From positions 1 to 35,141 of the forward strand of contig JAPOXA010000121.1 of assembly GCA_026707325.1 (NCBI GenBank): a stretch of DNA of 35,141 nt. The letters are read 5' to 3'. The position numbers were made by a program, and so were the translations under genes. The notes under the pieces were generated by a model that was given only the letters and a program-made list of their open reading frames with translations, searched no databases and was not told where the DNA came from. This document shows positions 16,314-25,633 of this stretch, one piece after another (position 1 is the stretch's first letter; each line of letters opens with the position of its first letter). The stretch is from Acidobacteriota bacterium (lineage in GTDB: Bacteria > Acidobacteriota > Thermoanaerobaculia > Multivoradales > Multivoraceae).

Positions 16314-17620
16314 ATGAGCGGGCGGCGAGTGGCCGTGCTCGGCGGCGGAGTCATCGGCCTCGCCACCGCGTACGAACTGGAGCGGGCCGGGCTCGAAGTG
16401 ACGGTGCTCGAGCGCGGCGAGCTCGGCCGGGGCTGCTCGGAGGGCAACGCCGGCTGGGTGACGCCGGCGATCTCGCTGCCGGTCGCGTCGCCCGGCCTAC
16501 GCACGACGGGGCTGCTCTGGGCCCTGCGCCGCGACAGTCCGCTCTACGTGCGCCCCACGGCGCTGCTCGGGCTTGCGCCGTGGCTGCTCCAGTTCTGGCG
16601 CTGTTGCACGCCGCGCGCGTTCGAGCAGGCTGCGCGTGCTCTCCAGACCCTGGCGCGCGACGCCGCCGAGCGCTTCGGGCGCTGGACGGACGAACTCGAC
16701 GGGATCGAGTGGCGCCGGGACGGCTTGTTGATGGCGTTCCGCACACAGTCGGGGCTGGACGACGAGATCGCGCTGCTCGAGCGGATCGGCTACGGGGGAG
16801 TGCGGCGGCTCGGCCCTCGGGATCTCCAGGCCGTTGAGCCGGTTCTGTCCGCGGACCGCTACGTCGGCGGGCTGCATGTCGAGCCCGAGGGCCACGTCGA
16901 GCCACTCTCGGTGACCCGCGCCCTCGCCTCGGCCTGCCGGTCGCACGGGGTGGCGATCCGTGAGGACTGGCGGGTGGACTCTCTGCGCGTTGAGGGCCGG
17001 GCGGTCGGCGGCGCGCGCCGCGTCGCGGCGGTGCGGGGCGCCACGGTCAACGACGGCGCGGCGGTCGAGATCGAAGTTGACGACGTCGTCATCGCCACCG
17101 GCGCCGAGTCGGCGCTGCTCGCGGGCGCCTGCGGGTCACGCATCCGCTTCAGGCCGGCAAGGGCTACAGCCTCACAGTGGAGAAGCCCGAGACCGTGATC
17201 CGGCACCCGATCTACCTGGCGGACGCGAAGGTCGGGGTCACTCCCTTTGCCGGATCGCTGCGCATCGCGGGCACGCTCGAACTCTCCGGCATCAACACCC
17301 GCTTCGACCGCCGCCGGTTCGCGGGCTTCCTGCGCGCCGCCGAGCGCGAGATCACCGGCATCACGCGCGGTAGTGGCCCCCGCGAGGAGTGGGTGGGCAT
17401 GCGGCCGCTGACTCCGGACGGCCTGCCCGTCATCGGCCGTCTGCCGGCGACGGAGAACGCCTGGATCAACACCGGACACCAGATGCTGGGCGTTACGCTG
17501 GCGCCGGCCAGCGCCGTTCTCTTGCGCAAGCAGATGGCCGGCGGCGGATCGCTGTTCGACGGTCCGGAGGCGAGGCTTGCGGACGCGTTCGACCCCGGTC
17601 GCTTCGAGGCGGCAACGTAG
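16314..17620 (+). pseudogene. DadA-like FAD amino acid dehydrogenase, frameshifted
   Basis: Two frames together encode a complete D-amino acid dehydrogenase/glycine oxidase-type protein of about 434 residues. The first holds the FAD-binding start (VAVLGGGVIGLATAYELERA), EGNAGWVTPA and the substrate domain. The second begins around 17147 with PLQAGKGYSLTVEKPE and ends with MRPLTPDGLPVIG and NTGHQMLGVTLAPAS, the usual C-terminal FAD motif. The first frame loses homology at RIRFRP; restoring one C near 17144 gives RIPLQAGKGY, the expected family sequence. The lesion is thus a single-base deletion in a short C run. It is either a real inactivating mutation or a sequencing error. If intact, the enzyme would oxidise D-amino acids or related amines at the inner membrane. 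Confidence 0.85.
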
Positions 17621-17695
17621 ACTCGCACGTCCTGCCGACGAACCGGGAAGCAACGCGATGTTCAGCACGAGTCGGCCGTCCTCTGCGCCGGCGCA

Positions 17696-18010
17696 ATGCT
17701 CGTCCTCTGTGGAGGGCCGGCGTGCCAGTCCGGCGAGAACACCGTCGGCGTGGTCCTGGAGACCGCTCTCGGCGAGATCGTGGTCCGGGTCGACCCGGAC
17801 CGCGCTCCGATCTCGGCCAACAACTTCCTGGCCTGGGTCGAGGGCGGGCACTACGAGGGCGCAACCTTCGGGCGGGTGGTCCGCGGGATGGAGATTCTCG
17901 AGGAGATTCAGGGTCTCCCGACGCTCACGGAAGCCGGGTCGGAAGTCACGCGCGGCCAGATGCTGGAGCAGCCGGTCGTGATCCGGCAGGCCCGGGTTCT
18001 GGACGACTAG
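17696..18010 (+). pseudogene. Cyclophilin-type peptidylprolyl isomerase with internal deletion
   Basis: The 104-residue ORF begins with a lipoprotein-like or exported leader (MLVLCGGPACQSGEN), then the first strands of a cyclophilin (VVLETALGEIVVRVDPDRAP ... GGHYEGATF), and passes directly into the C-terminal part (FGRVVRGMEILEEIQ ... PVVIRQARVLDD). The roughly 90 residues that carry the catalytic arginine, phenylalanine and glutamine and the peptide-binding pocket are absent, without a frameshift. Related exported cyclophilins read TFYRVVR or TFHRVVR at the first segment and FGRVVRGM at the second. The join falls exactly at this repeated F-x-RVVR element, which suggests deletion between two short homologous stretches. 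It is almost certainly inactive as an isomerase. The true start may lie upstream (an ATG at 17658 is one base out of frame). Confidence 0.75.
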
Positions 18011-18045
18011 GCACCTACGGTCGCGGCTGCAGAATGCACCGACAA

Positions 18046-18071
18046 GCCGACGAAGTGCTCATGTCGTCGGC
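18046..18071. terminator. Terminator-like hairpin after the cyclophilin remnant
   Basis: GCCGACGA (18046-18053) and TCGTCGGC (18064-18071) form a perfect eight-pair GC-rich stem with a ten-base loop, followed by ACTTTTC on the + strand. It lies 35 bases after the TAG at 18008-18010. The short T run makes it a reasonable but weak intrinsic terminator. Confidence 0.5.
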
Positions 18072-18089
18072 ACTTTTCCATGAAAAGTG
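18071..18089. repeat. Perfect 19-bp palindrome abutting the terminator-like stem
   Basis: CACTTTTC (18071-18078), CAT, GAAAAGTG (18082-18089) is a perfect inverted repeat sharing its first base with the stem to its left. It is AT-rich in a GC-rich setting and lies about 100 bases upstream of the amidohydrolase start. It could be a dimeric regulator's operator or the second half of a double terminator. Confidence 0.5.
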
Positions 18090-18190
18090 ACGGCGACCTG
18101 TGCAAGTTGCAGCTTCCGAACGGTGAGCCGCACTCCAGGTTGCTTGTTTCCGTGTCTGCACCAAGATGGGCGTACACAAGGAGGACCTGA

Positions 18191-19507
18191 ATGACTGCAG
18201 ACTTCGCTTCCGTACGAGTTGCGTCCCTTGGCTTCGTCCTGCTGGGACTGATCGCCGCCGCGCCGGCGGTCTCCCAGGACGACGGCCGCACCACCGTGAT
18301 CCACTGCGGCAAGCTCCTCGACGTCGAAGCGCGGGAGGTGCTCGCCGATCAACGCATTCTCGTGGAGGACGATCGCATCGCCGCGATCGGGTCTCGCGTC
18401 GACGCGCCCGCCGGTGTCACCCGCGTCGATCTATCGAGCCACACCTGCATGCCCGGCCTGATGGACATGCACGTTCACCTGTTCATCGACCTGACCGGCC
18501 GCACGCTCGACGAGGCGGCGCCCACGCAGTCGAGCGCGTACAACGCCCTGATGGGGCTGCGCAACGCCCAGACGCTGCTCGGCATCGGCTTCACGACGAT
18601 TCGCGTTCCCGGCGACATGGACTACCACTACGCCAACGTCGAGCTGCGCGACGCGATCGAGCGCGGCTGGTACCAGGGGCCGCGGATGAAGGTGGCGCCG
18701 CACACGATCTCTCCGCTCGGCGGTCACGGCGACTTCAACTCCTACGCTCCCGACCTTCCGCACGAGGTCACCGGGCCGTTCATCGCCGACGGAGTCGACG
18801 AGGTCAGGCGCGCGGTGCGGCGCGAGATCAAGTACGGCGCCGACTGGATCAAGGTCATGGCGAGCGGCGGCGTCATGTCGCAGCACGACGACCCTGAGGT
18901 CGCCGCCTACACGGCCGAGGAGTTCCGGGCCTTCGCCGAGGAGACCCACCGCCACGGCAAGAAGATCACCGCCCACGCCCACGGCGACGCGGGCATCCGC
19001 GCCGCGGTCGAAGCGGGCTTCGACTCGATCGAGCACGGCACGATGATGGAGGCGGAGACCGCTCGGTTGATGGCGGAGAAGGGCACCTACTACGTGCCCA
19101 CGCTCTACGTCCTCGACTGGATTCTCGAGCGCGGCGCCACCGGCGGGATCACGGCAGGCAACCTCGCCAAGGCGGAGCTGGTGACAGCCAGGCACAGCGA
19201 CTCGGTGAAGATGGCGGCCGAGCGCGGTGTGAACCTGATCATCGGTTCCGATCCCATTTTCCCGATGGAAGAGGCGATCCGCGAGTTCACGTCGCTCGCC
19301 CGGCGGGTGCCGGACAACTGGCTGGTGCTGCGCGCCGGCACGATCAACCCGGCCCGCATGCTCGGTCTGGAGGACGAGATCGGCACGCTGACCGTCGGCA
19401 AACAGGCCGACATCGTGGCGTCGCCGGGAAACCCGATCGACAGGATGCAGAACATCGAGAACGTCACCTTCGTGATGAAGGGCGGCGTGATTGTCCGCAA
19501 CGACTGA
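18191..19507 (+). CDS. Exported metal-dependent amidohydrolase (imidazolonepropionase/prolidase-like)
   Basis: The 438-residue protein has a signal peptide (VASLGFVLLGLIAAAPAVS) and the amidohydrolase superfamily fold: the small beta-sandwich (TTVIHCGKLLDVEAREVLAD), HxH near residue 94 (MHVHLF), a metal-bridging lysine candidate near 220 (DWIKVMASGG), His in AHAHG (about 261) and SIEHGT (about 282), and the catalytic Asp near 353 (IIGSDP). It closes with LGLEDEIGTLTVGKQADIV, typical of the Xaa-Pro dipeptidase/organophosphate-hydrolysing subgroup. AAGGAGG sits six bases before the ATG, a strong ribosome site. It is the last host-type gene before the defence island and is convergent with it. 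It probably hydrolyses N-acyl dipeptides or cyclic amides in the periplasm. Confidence 0.9.
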   Translation: MTADFASVRVASLGFVLLGLIAAAPAVSQDDGRTTVIHCGKLLDVEAREVLADQRILVEDDRIAAIGSRVDAPAGVTRVDLSSHTCMPGLMDMHVHLFIDLTGRTLDEAAPTQSSAYNALMGLRNAQTLLGIGFTTIRVPGDMDYHYANVELRDAIERGWYQGPRMKVAPHTISPLGGHGDFNSYAPDLPHEVTGPFIADGVDEVRRAVRREIKYGADWIKVMASGGVMSQHDDPEVAAYTAEEFRAFAEETHRHGKKITAHAHGDAGIRAAVEAGFDSIEHGTMMEAETARLMAEKGTYYVPTLYVLDWILERGATGGITAGNLAKAELVTARHSDSVKMAAERGVNLIIGSDPIFPMEEAIREFTSLARRVPDNWLVLRAGTINPARMLGLEDEIGTLTVGKQADIVASPGNPIDRMQNIENVTFVMKGGVIVRND

Positions 19508-19566
19508 GGGAGGTCGGTGTGTTGAGTGCCGAGGAGTGGATTCGGGCGGTGCTGTTTGGCCGGCCG

Positions 19567-19587
19567 CCTGCCGCTCGCTAGCAGGAC
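19567..19587 (+). repeat. Left copy of the island-edge repeat (att-like)
   Basis: The sequence is CCTGC, seven bases (CGCTCGC), then TAGCAGGAC. The same CCTGC-N7-TAGCAGGAC pattern occurs at 34843-34863, beyond drmD. CCTGC and GCAGG can pair as a small hairpin in both copies. It sits between the stops of the amidohydrolase (19507) and drmC (19611). It may be a recombination or insertion footprint of the DISARM island, or a shared terminator-like hairpin. It is an inference from two copies only. Confidence 0.5.
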
Positions 19588-19610
19588 GACGGACCGCCGT
19601 GCCAGCCTCA

Positions 19611-20382
19611 CTACTCCGGCAGGGATCTCAGCAATCCACGATCGATGAGCCCCTGGAGGTGTCTGATCACACCGAGCGCGAGAGTTCGGCTCCGTACCAG
19701 CAACCCCAACTCGATGTTGTCGTCCTGGGCAGCCGCGGTGAAGTTCGCGGAAGTCACAAACACCCGCTCCTCGTCGGCGACCAAGGCCTTCGCGTGCAGG
19801 ACGCCTCGTACCGCTGGGTCGACCGAGCGAGGGTCGTAGAAGACGTTCGGCCGGGTCTCGCCCGGCCAATCGTCCTTCCAGAACTCAGTCGCGAACCGCC
19901 GGACCACTTCGTCGGGCCGGCTCGTGTCGTTCTGGCGACGATGGATGTTCAGAAGGAGCGTCACGCGGAGTTCGGGAGCGGCTTTCCATGCGTTGTGCGA
20001 GGAGATCGAAGACGCTTTGACCGTCGAAGTAGGCGTAGCTCACAGCCCAGAGGGAACGGGTGGCGGACGCGAAGAGCTCCTCGAACACGCGGCGGGTGTC
20101 ACGGGCCGGTACACCGGGAACTTCTGGCCCCGACCAGACCAGATCGGGAAGCACCGCCGGCTCCACAGCCCGGTCCAGGGTTCGAATCCACGCTGCTGCG
20201 GCTCGGTCTCTGATTCCTCGCTCAGCCAACCCGTCAAGCGCAGCCAAGGCCTCCGGATGGGGCTGGCCGAGAGTCATCTGAAGCGCGGCCGCCGAGTAGG
20301 GCACAGCCAACGTGCCCGCATCTAGCCCGCGCACAAGCCGCTTTCGGAGGAAGGTCGGCATCGAAGCCAGAGCGTCTGTCAC
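19611..20382 (-). pseudogene. drmC: DISARM DrmC, phospholipase D-like protein, frameshifted
   Basis: Read leftward from GTG at 20380-20382, two bases after the drmB stop, the frame encodes VTDALASMPTFLRKRL through SYAYFDGQSVFDLLAQRME, then loses sense. The sequence continues in another frame as LRVTLLLNIHRRQNDTSR through the single HKD motif (LHAKALVADEERVFVTSANF) and NIELGLLVRS to the TAG at 19611. Removing one A from GGAAAGCC (+ strand TTT, 19983-19985) joins them as MEAAPELRVTLLL, giving about 256 residues, the normal size of DrmC. The active-site motif lies after the shift. DrmC is one of the three core DISARM proteins; its PLD fold suggests nuclease or phospholipase activity. The gene is either inactivated or carries a base-calling error; the run is only three bases long. 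Confidence 0.85.
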
Positions 20383-20384
20383 AG

Positions 20385-22190
20385 TCAGACTTGGTTGGAA
20401 AAGAAGGCCGCGTCGCTTACACCGAGGGTCGGCACCACCAGGGCGCGGTCTAGGTAGTCGTTGCGCATCTCGCACGACGTTTCCGCGACGAGAGCGCACC
20501 CGTGGCATGCAGCGCCGTGAAGCCAGCGCCCTTCGATACTCGACGCCGGAGTGTGCTGAGCGCAAACCGGATCGTTGGAGCAGAGCGCCGCGGTGCGAAG
20601 GGCGCGTTCGATGTGGGCTTCGATCTGGCGCGCCTGCTGTACCAGCCCGCCGAGTGTCCCCTCGGCATCGGGGCTCGACGTGTACAGGAGAACGCCGTAG
20701 CGGCGGGATTCGTCGTCCACGTAGACCCGCTCCCGGATCGAGGCTGCGGGGTAGCCGCAGCGGTCCGCGATGGACTGCAACAGCAGGTGCGAGAGCGTGT
20801 GTAGCATCACATAGGCCCCACCGGGGAAGGGAGGCGGGAGCTTCGGGGACGACTTCGCCCATTCAGCGTGGCCAATCTCGAGATCTCTGATCCGCCGCAA
20901 CACTCCCGGCCGCGCCAGCCACTCGCCTATCGCATCGGCGGAGAAGTGAATCAGCACTCCCTCGCCCCGGTTCTCCACGGCCGGAAACCACCGCGGATCG
21001 ATCGAAATCTCGGCTCGCTCCACGTCGTCGCGGTACTCCCCGTCGATGTCCGGCATGGGACCTTCCAGGCGGGTGAAACCCGCGAGCGCCAGTACCTCAC
21101 GCAGACGATGCACCTGCACCACGGTCTCGATGAACTCGCCAAAGCGCCTAGAGCCGTCGCGGCGCCTTAGTTTGCGCGCGTGAAAGTCTGGGTTGACCGG
21201 CACATCGTCCCCGAACCCCTCAGGCACGGCGAGCATCGCCTCAATCTCGACATCCTTGACGGAGCGTTCGTCGGTAGCCGCTCCGTTGCGACGCCTGATC
21301 GCGGCAAGCACGTCCTCGTCGTCAAATCCGGCCAGAGCATCCGCAACGCCGGGCAGCTTCTTGAAGGAGGTCAGGTCGGTCAGGTTCTCGACGGCCATGA
21401 GAAACGACCAGACGTCGCCCACCGCCTGATCGATCGCCGTCCCCTTCTCCGGAATCGACAGCGCCCGCACGAGCAGCGGAAAGTAGGCATTCGTCGCGGT
21501 TCTGATGAGCAGGCGACCCGGTTGGTCACAATCCTCGCGGGCGTTGGGTCCCAGCCATGGACGCGCCCCGGAGCAGAAGCCGAGCGCCTTCGCTTCGAGG
21601 TCGTTCGCATCGGTCATCGACCGTGACCTGCCGCATTCGCAACGAACGCGTAGGTTGGCCAGTTCGCCGGTCGCGCCCGTCTCGTCGAGCCACAGCTGGC
21701 CCAGGCAGCTCGTGGGGCCGCGATGGGCGAACTCCTTCCAGGGGAAGTCGGCCACATGTCCGTCGCGACAGGCCATTACGAAGCGTGTGGCCACGACTGG
21801 CCGCCCGTCGAACCTGCCCTTCTCAAGCGCCCTGCGGTGTACTAGGCGACGGGACCGAGGTCTGTCAGAAGAAGCTGGTTTCGCCCAGTTCGGCGCCTCC
21901 TGAACGACGAACCACTCGGGGAAGCGATAGGCGTCGATTCCCCTGGGCGACGTAGACCAGAAATCGGCGGGGTCAGGCGTCGGAGGAACCCGTAGCTCGG
22001 GACTCTGTACGCCCGTCATGCGGGCAAGGGCCTGCTGAACGCGGGGTTCGTCGAGCCGTTCCAGCGAAGATCCCCAACCGTCGATTCCCGCCACGACCGC
22101 AGAGTCACGCGGTAGGTCGATCAGGGCACCTGGTCCGTAGGTCGTGATGACCTGGCTCCGCCGAATCTCGCCGGTGGACTTCGGAGTCAT
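20385..22190 (-). CDS. drmB: DISARM DrmB (DUF1998 protein)
   Basis: The 601-residue protein begins with the characteristic RRSQVITTYGPGALIDLP. It ends with the DUF1998 region: HTLSHLLLQSIADRCGYP, GVLLYTSSPDAEGTLGGLV and a Cys-rich tail (CSNDPVC near 537, CHGC near 560, TSCEMRN near 572) that probably binds zinc. In DISARM, DrmB forms a complex with the DrmA helicase that binds DNA ends and loads on invading phage DNA. The ATG overlaps the drmA stop as ATGA, with GAGGT seven bases upstream, so the two are co-translated, as expected for partners. The middle shows two further Cys/His-rich strands (VRCECGRSR). All regions typical of the family appear present. It is cytosolic. Confidence 0.92.
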   Translation of the reverse strand: MTPKSTGEIRRSQVITTYGPGALIDLPRDSAVVAGIDGWGSSLERLDEPRVQQALARMTGVQSPELRVPPTPDPADFWSTSPRGIDAYRFPEWFVVQEAPNWAKPASSDRPRSRRLVHRRALEKGRFDGRPVVATRFVMACRDGHVADFPWKEFAHRGPTSCLGQLWLDETGATGELANLRVRCECGRSRSMTDANDLEAKALGFCSGARPWLGPNAREDCDQPGRLLIRTATNAYFPLLVRALSIPEKGTAIDQAVGDVWSFLMAVENLTDLTSFKKLPGVADALAGFDDEDVLAAIRRRNGAATDERSVKDVEIEAMLAVPEGFGDDVPVNPDFHARKLRRRDGSRRFGEFIETVVQVHRLREVLALAGFTRLEGPMPDIDGEYRDDVERAEISIDPRWFPAVENRGEGVLIHFSADAIGEWLARPGVLRRIRDLEIGHAEWAKSSPKLPPPFPGGAYVMLHTLSHLLLQSIADRCGYPAASIRERVYVDDESRRYGVLLYTSSPDAEGTLGGLVQQARQIEAHIERALRTAALCSNDPVCAQHTPASSIEGRWLHGAACHGCALVAETSCEMRNDYLDRALVVPTLGVSDAAFFSNQV

Positions 22191-25100
22191 CCCGCGGACC
22201 TCGTATCGCCGAGGTTCTTCACATAGACATGCACCTCGGGCTCCACGTCCCGAAGAGAGCGGTTGACTCTGAACTTCCGCTCATGCTCCCCCTCGGGTTC
22301 GGGATCCAGAAAGTGGTGAAGCAGCGGTCTGGACGGGGGCTTCTCATAGCGCTGGTACTGCAGTCGGACGCCGTCCTTGTGATGGTCGTCGAGGACCCTG
22401 GTCCAGGAGTCCAGCAGGTCCGTTACTCGGCTGCGAACCGAGTCCATTACCTCTTGCCGCTCTTCCGGGTCCTCGATTGGCTGGTGCCCCAAGCGTTGCC
22501 GGAAGATGCTCGTCAGGCGCTCCTCGAGCCGGACGCGCAGCGGGCGGATCGCTTCCACTCCTTGCGCAGGGGTCAGGCCCGGCTCAAGGTGGCGAGCCAA
22601 CCCGACCAAGGCGCCCGCAAGGCCGCGGTCCAGAGCGCGCGCGGAGAACGGCGTAGCGGAAGCGGACTCGACGGAACGGTAGAAGGTCTCGTGGTAGTGG
22701 CGGAACCGCTCGTAGTGTGAGCGGTCCCTCGGTTTGTGGACGTTGAGCAGAGTGACGACGAGGCCGGGCCTCTCGTCGTCACGCCCGACGCGGCTCGTCG
22801 CCTGGATGTACTCCGCGTGCGTCTTGGGCTGGCCGTTCACGACCATGAGTCCGAGCCGGGGAACGTCTAGGCCGACCGAAATCATGTTCGTCGCGAGTGC
22901 ACAGTCGACTCTGCCGTCCTGGTGAAATGAGCGCCCAAGCCGCTCGAACGCCACGGCGACTTGGTCCGTCGGCTCTCGGGAAGTGAGCTCCACCACCTCG
23001 CTCTTCAGGGTCCGGTCGCGGAACAGCCCCATGTCTTCTCCGAGCCGGCGCCGCTGGCCCCGGCCGCGGAGGGTGTTCTGGATCTCCTCCTCGACGATGC
23101 GGCGAGCGCCTCCGAGTTCGCGCAGGCTGTTGAAGTAGGCGAGGAGCGTCATGTAGGGGTCGGCGGGGTTGCTCTGGCTCCGATGCGCGCCCGCCTCGAC
23201 GAAGTGCTTCTCGGCCGCCCCCATGAGCGCCAGGAGCACGCGCCGCATGACGACCTTGGGGTTGCGGCCGGTGGCGGCGATACCCAGGTAGCGCCGCGCC
23301 GGAGTCTTGGCTGCGGAAACGGTGCCCGCGAAGAAGGAATCACGACGGTCCGGTCCGGGCGGCGGAAAGACCTCCGTGTCAGCCCGCGCGAACACCGCCT
23401 GGACCTGGTCCCGGGCCCTCCTGGCGGTCGCGGTGGACGCCACGATCTTCGGCTTCCCGACGGCCCCGGCCGAGTCAACCGTACACAGTCCCTCGATCGC
23501 CGTCTCATAGAGTCCCATCATCGTGCCCAGCGGTCCCGTGATGAGGTGGAGTTCGTCCTGAATCACCAGATCGGGCGGGAGCAGGGGAGCGTCGAGCCGC
23601 GCGCCGCGCCCTGGATCGGCCGCGCCGTAGAAGCCGTGTTCGTCGAACCGCTCCGCTCCGCCGAGAAGCCCGCCCGACGGCCCCTCCCAGGGCAAAGCCG
23701 CGAACTTGTCCACCGTCGCGATAAGGAAGGCCGGCAATCTCCTGTAGAGCGGTTCGTCCACCGCGACGATCGGAAGCGGCCGCTCGCCCGAGAATTCGCA
23801 CCCGAGGTGGGTGCAAGAGACGCGCAAGTCGCGGGGACGATCTGCATCCGGCAGCAGCGTGAACGACTCCGCAGTGAAGCGCTTGTCGCACCAGGGGCAG
23901 TTCTCGATGGGTATCGGAGCAGGGTTGGAGTGCGGGTTCGCCTTGTATTGGAGTGTCTTTCGGCGCGCCGTAACACCCCTGTCGCCCTTCCTGCCCATCC
24001 AGTTCGGAGTGGCCGCCTTCCCAACCCAAAGCCCGATCTCGAAGGGCCACTCCCCGTAACGATCGGGCTTCGCTTCACGTTCCAGTTCCAGCGCACACAC
24101 CAACGACGCCGCGCGTGAGAGCTGGTCGAGGGTCAGCAGGCGCAACGTGTAGCGCATGATCACGCTTACACCCGCCCCTGCGCGCCCGCCAAGGGCTGGA
24201 TTCCGGAGCCGCCGATAGACCATCGCGAAGGCCGCCAGCCCCAGATACGCCTCCGTCTTGCCGCCGCCAGTGGGAAAGAAGAGGAGGTCGACGGTCTCCC
24301 GGTCATTGTCGCTAGGGTCGGCCATTCCCGGGAGATTGAGGAGCAGGAAGGCAAGCTGGAAGGGCCGCCACTTAGGGTCCTCCACACCGATGCGGCGCGT
24401 CAAGGCGTGCTGAACGGCCCGGTTGGCCATTCGGAACGCGTCCAGGGCGTCGGGGTTGGCAGCGAGCACAGCCACGCCTCGCGCCATGCGACTCGCCGCG
24501 TTCTGCGCGTTCTTCAGGAGCGCACCGGCTGTTGCGCGATGTTGCTCCTCAAGACCGGCGGATTCTCTCTCGTGGGCTTCGATCCAACTTTGGTACTCGG
24601 CGACCAGGGGTTCGAGCGCGGCCCGGGCCGCGGGGCCGTCTGGCAGCTCGCCCAGTCTTCGCATCGAGAGCTCGACGCCTTCCACAGACTGGGGTTTGGT
24701 CGCTTCGACCTCCGCACTCCCGATCCAGGACGTGCGAACCCGTGTGCATAAACCGTCCACGACCGTCCAGTCGGCCGATACGCCATGACCGGTGGCGTAC
24801 GCCGGGGTGTCGGCGTAGTGGAGATCGGCGACCCGCGTGTCCCACTCGTTGGAATGCCGGGCTGAAAGGTCGTGCCGCGGGTGGAAGTTCTCTTCGCACT
24901 CCACGGCCAACCGGACCTGAAAGGCGTAGCTCTCGTCGGCGTCCTTGTGGTCCCTAGCGGGAGGGCGCTCGTTCACCAGGAAGACCGAAACGGCCCGAGT
25001 ACCGCTCTGGATGCGGCCGCCGAGGCCCTCCGTGCGGATCGGACGCTCCGCGACGCACAGGACGAGTCCCCCGGAGCCGGGCACCGGCTGTCTCTCCAGG

Positions 25101-25588
25101 GCCGTGCTCCCATCCAGCGCGATGTCCACCCGCTCGGTCCGCGGCGTGCGCACCCAGGCCTCCACCGGTTTTCCCGACCAGTCTTCTCCTTCGCCTCTCC
25201 CGTAGTCGCCCCAAGTGACCGTCACCCGGATCGTTCCGGTGCCCGGATACACGAGGAAGCTCAGCCCCATGGACGAAGGGAAGAAACCGCGCTTCGCCCG
25301 CTTGCCGTCCTCGACCGATTCCTCCTCCAGGCCGGCTCGTTCAGGCACTTCGGCGCCCCAGTGGCCCTCGGCATCGTCGTCGCCGCGGACAGGTCCTGGT
25401 GTTCCGGTCGGAACGAGAAACCCAGTCAAGTACCACATCGAAGGGCGCTCCCAGCCAGGCAGGCGCTCCTCGGCGTGTTCGTCGTCGGGACCGGGTTCTG
25501 GTCCGATCAGGTCGAGATGAAGCGCCTGGGTGAGGGCGTCGCGGATCTTGGGGGAGCTAAGGGGAGCAGGGGCTTCTGACGAACTCAC
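22187..25588 (-). CDS. drmA: DISARM DrmA helicase
   Basis: The 1133-residue protein is a superfamily 2 helicase with DISARM-specific flanks. Motif I is FFPTGGGKTEAYLG (about residues 436-449), motif II is QDELHLITGPLG (about 674), motif III is ASTATARRARDQ (about 714), and the C-terminal RecA motifs are ATNMISVGLDVPRLG and YIQATSRVGR (about 925). A Cys-based zinc element (CPWCDKRF ... CTHLGCEFSG, about 562-600) lies between motifs I and II. The N-terminal 400 residues are the large beta-rich region seen in DrmA. It starts with GTG at 25586-25588, 45 bases after the unknown gene upstream, and overlaps drmB. DrmA supplies ATP-driven translocation for the DrmAB complex. No motif is missing. The ribosome site is weak, so the start is less certain than the gene. 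Confidence 0.93.
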   Translation of the reverse strand: MSSSEAPAPLSSPKIRDALTQALHLDLIGPEPGPDDEHAEERLPGWERPSMWYLTGFLVPTGTPGPVRGDDDAEGHWGAEVPERAGLEEESVEDGKRAKRGFFPSSMGLSFLVYPGTGTIRVTVTWGDYGRGEGEDWSGKPVEAWVRTPRTERVDIALDGSTALERQPVPGSGGLVLCVAERPIRTEGLGGRIQSGTRAVSVFLVNERPPARDHKDADESYAFQVRLAVECEENFHPRHDLSARHSNEWDTRVADLHYADTPAYATGHGVSADWTVVDGLCTRVRTSWIGSAEVEATKPQSVEGVELSMRRLGELPDGPAARAALEPLVAEYQSWIEAHERESAGLEEQHRATAGALLKNAQNAASRMARGVAVLAANPDALDAFRMANRAVQHALTRRIGVEDPKWRPFQLAFLLLNLPGMADPSDNDRETVDLLFFPTGGGKTEAYLGLAAFAMVYRRLRNPALGGRAGAGVSVIMRYTLRLLTLDQLSRAASLVCALELEREAKPDRYGEWPFEIGLWVGKAATPNWMGRKGDRGVTARRKTLQYKANPHSNPAPIPIENCPWCDKRFTAESFTLLPDADRPRDLRVSCTHLGCEFSGERPLPIVAVDEPLYRRLPAFLIATVDKFAALPWEGPSGGLLGGAERFDEHGFYGAADPGRGARLDAPLLPPDLVIQDELHLITGPLGTMMGLYETAIEGLCTVDSAGAVGKPKIVASTATARRARDQVQAVFARADTEVFPPPGPDRRDSFFAGTVSAAKTPARRYLGIAATGRNPKVVMRRVLLALMGAAEKHFVEAGAHRSQSNPADPYMTLLAYFNSLRELGGARRIVEEEIQNTLRGRGQRRRLGEDMGLFRDRTLKSEVVELTSREPTDQVAVAFERLGRSFHQDGRVDCALATNMISVGLDVPRLGLMVVNGQPKTHAEYIQATSRVGRDDERPGLVVTLLNVHKPRDRSHYERFRHYHETFYRSVESASATPFSARALDRGLAGALVGLARHLEPGLTPAQGVEAIRPLRVRLEERLTSIFRQRLGHQPIEDPEERQEVMDSVRSRVTDLLDSWTRVLDDHHKDGVRLQYQRYEKPPSRPLLHHFLDPEPEGEHERKFRVNRSLRDVEPEVHVYVKNLGDTRSAG

Positions 25589-25633
25589 GGCTGTCCAGTT
25601 CCGGTGCGAGCTAGGGAGGTTGTCGCCCTCCGT

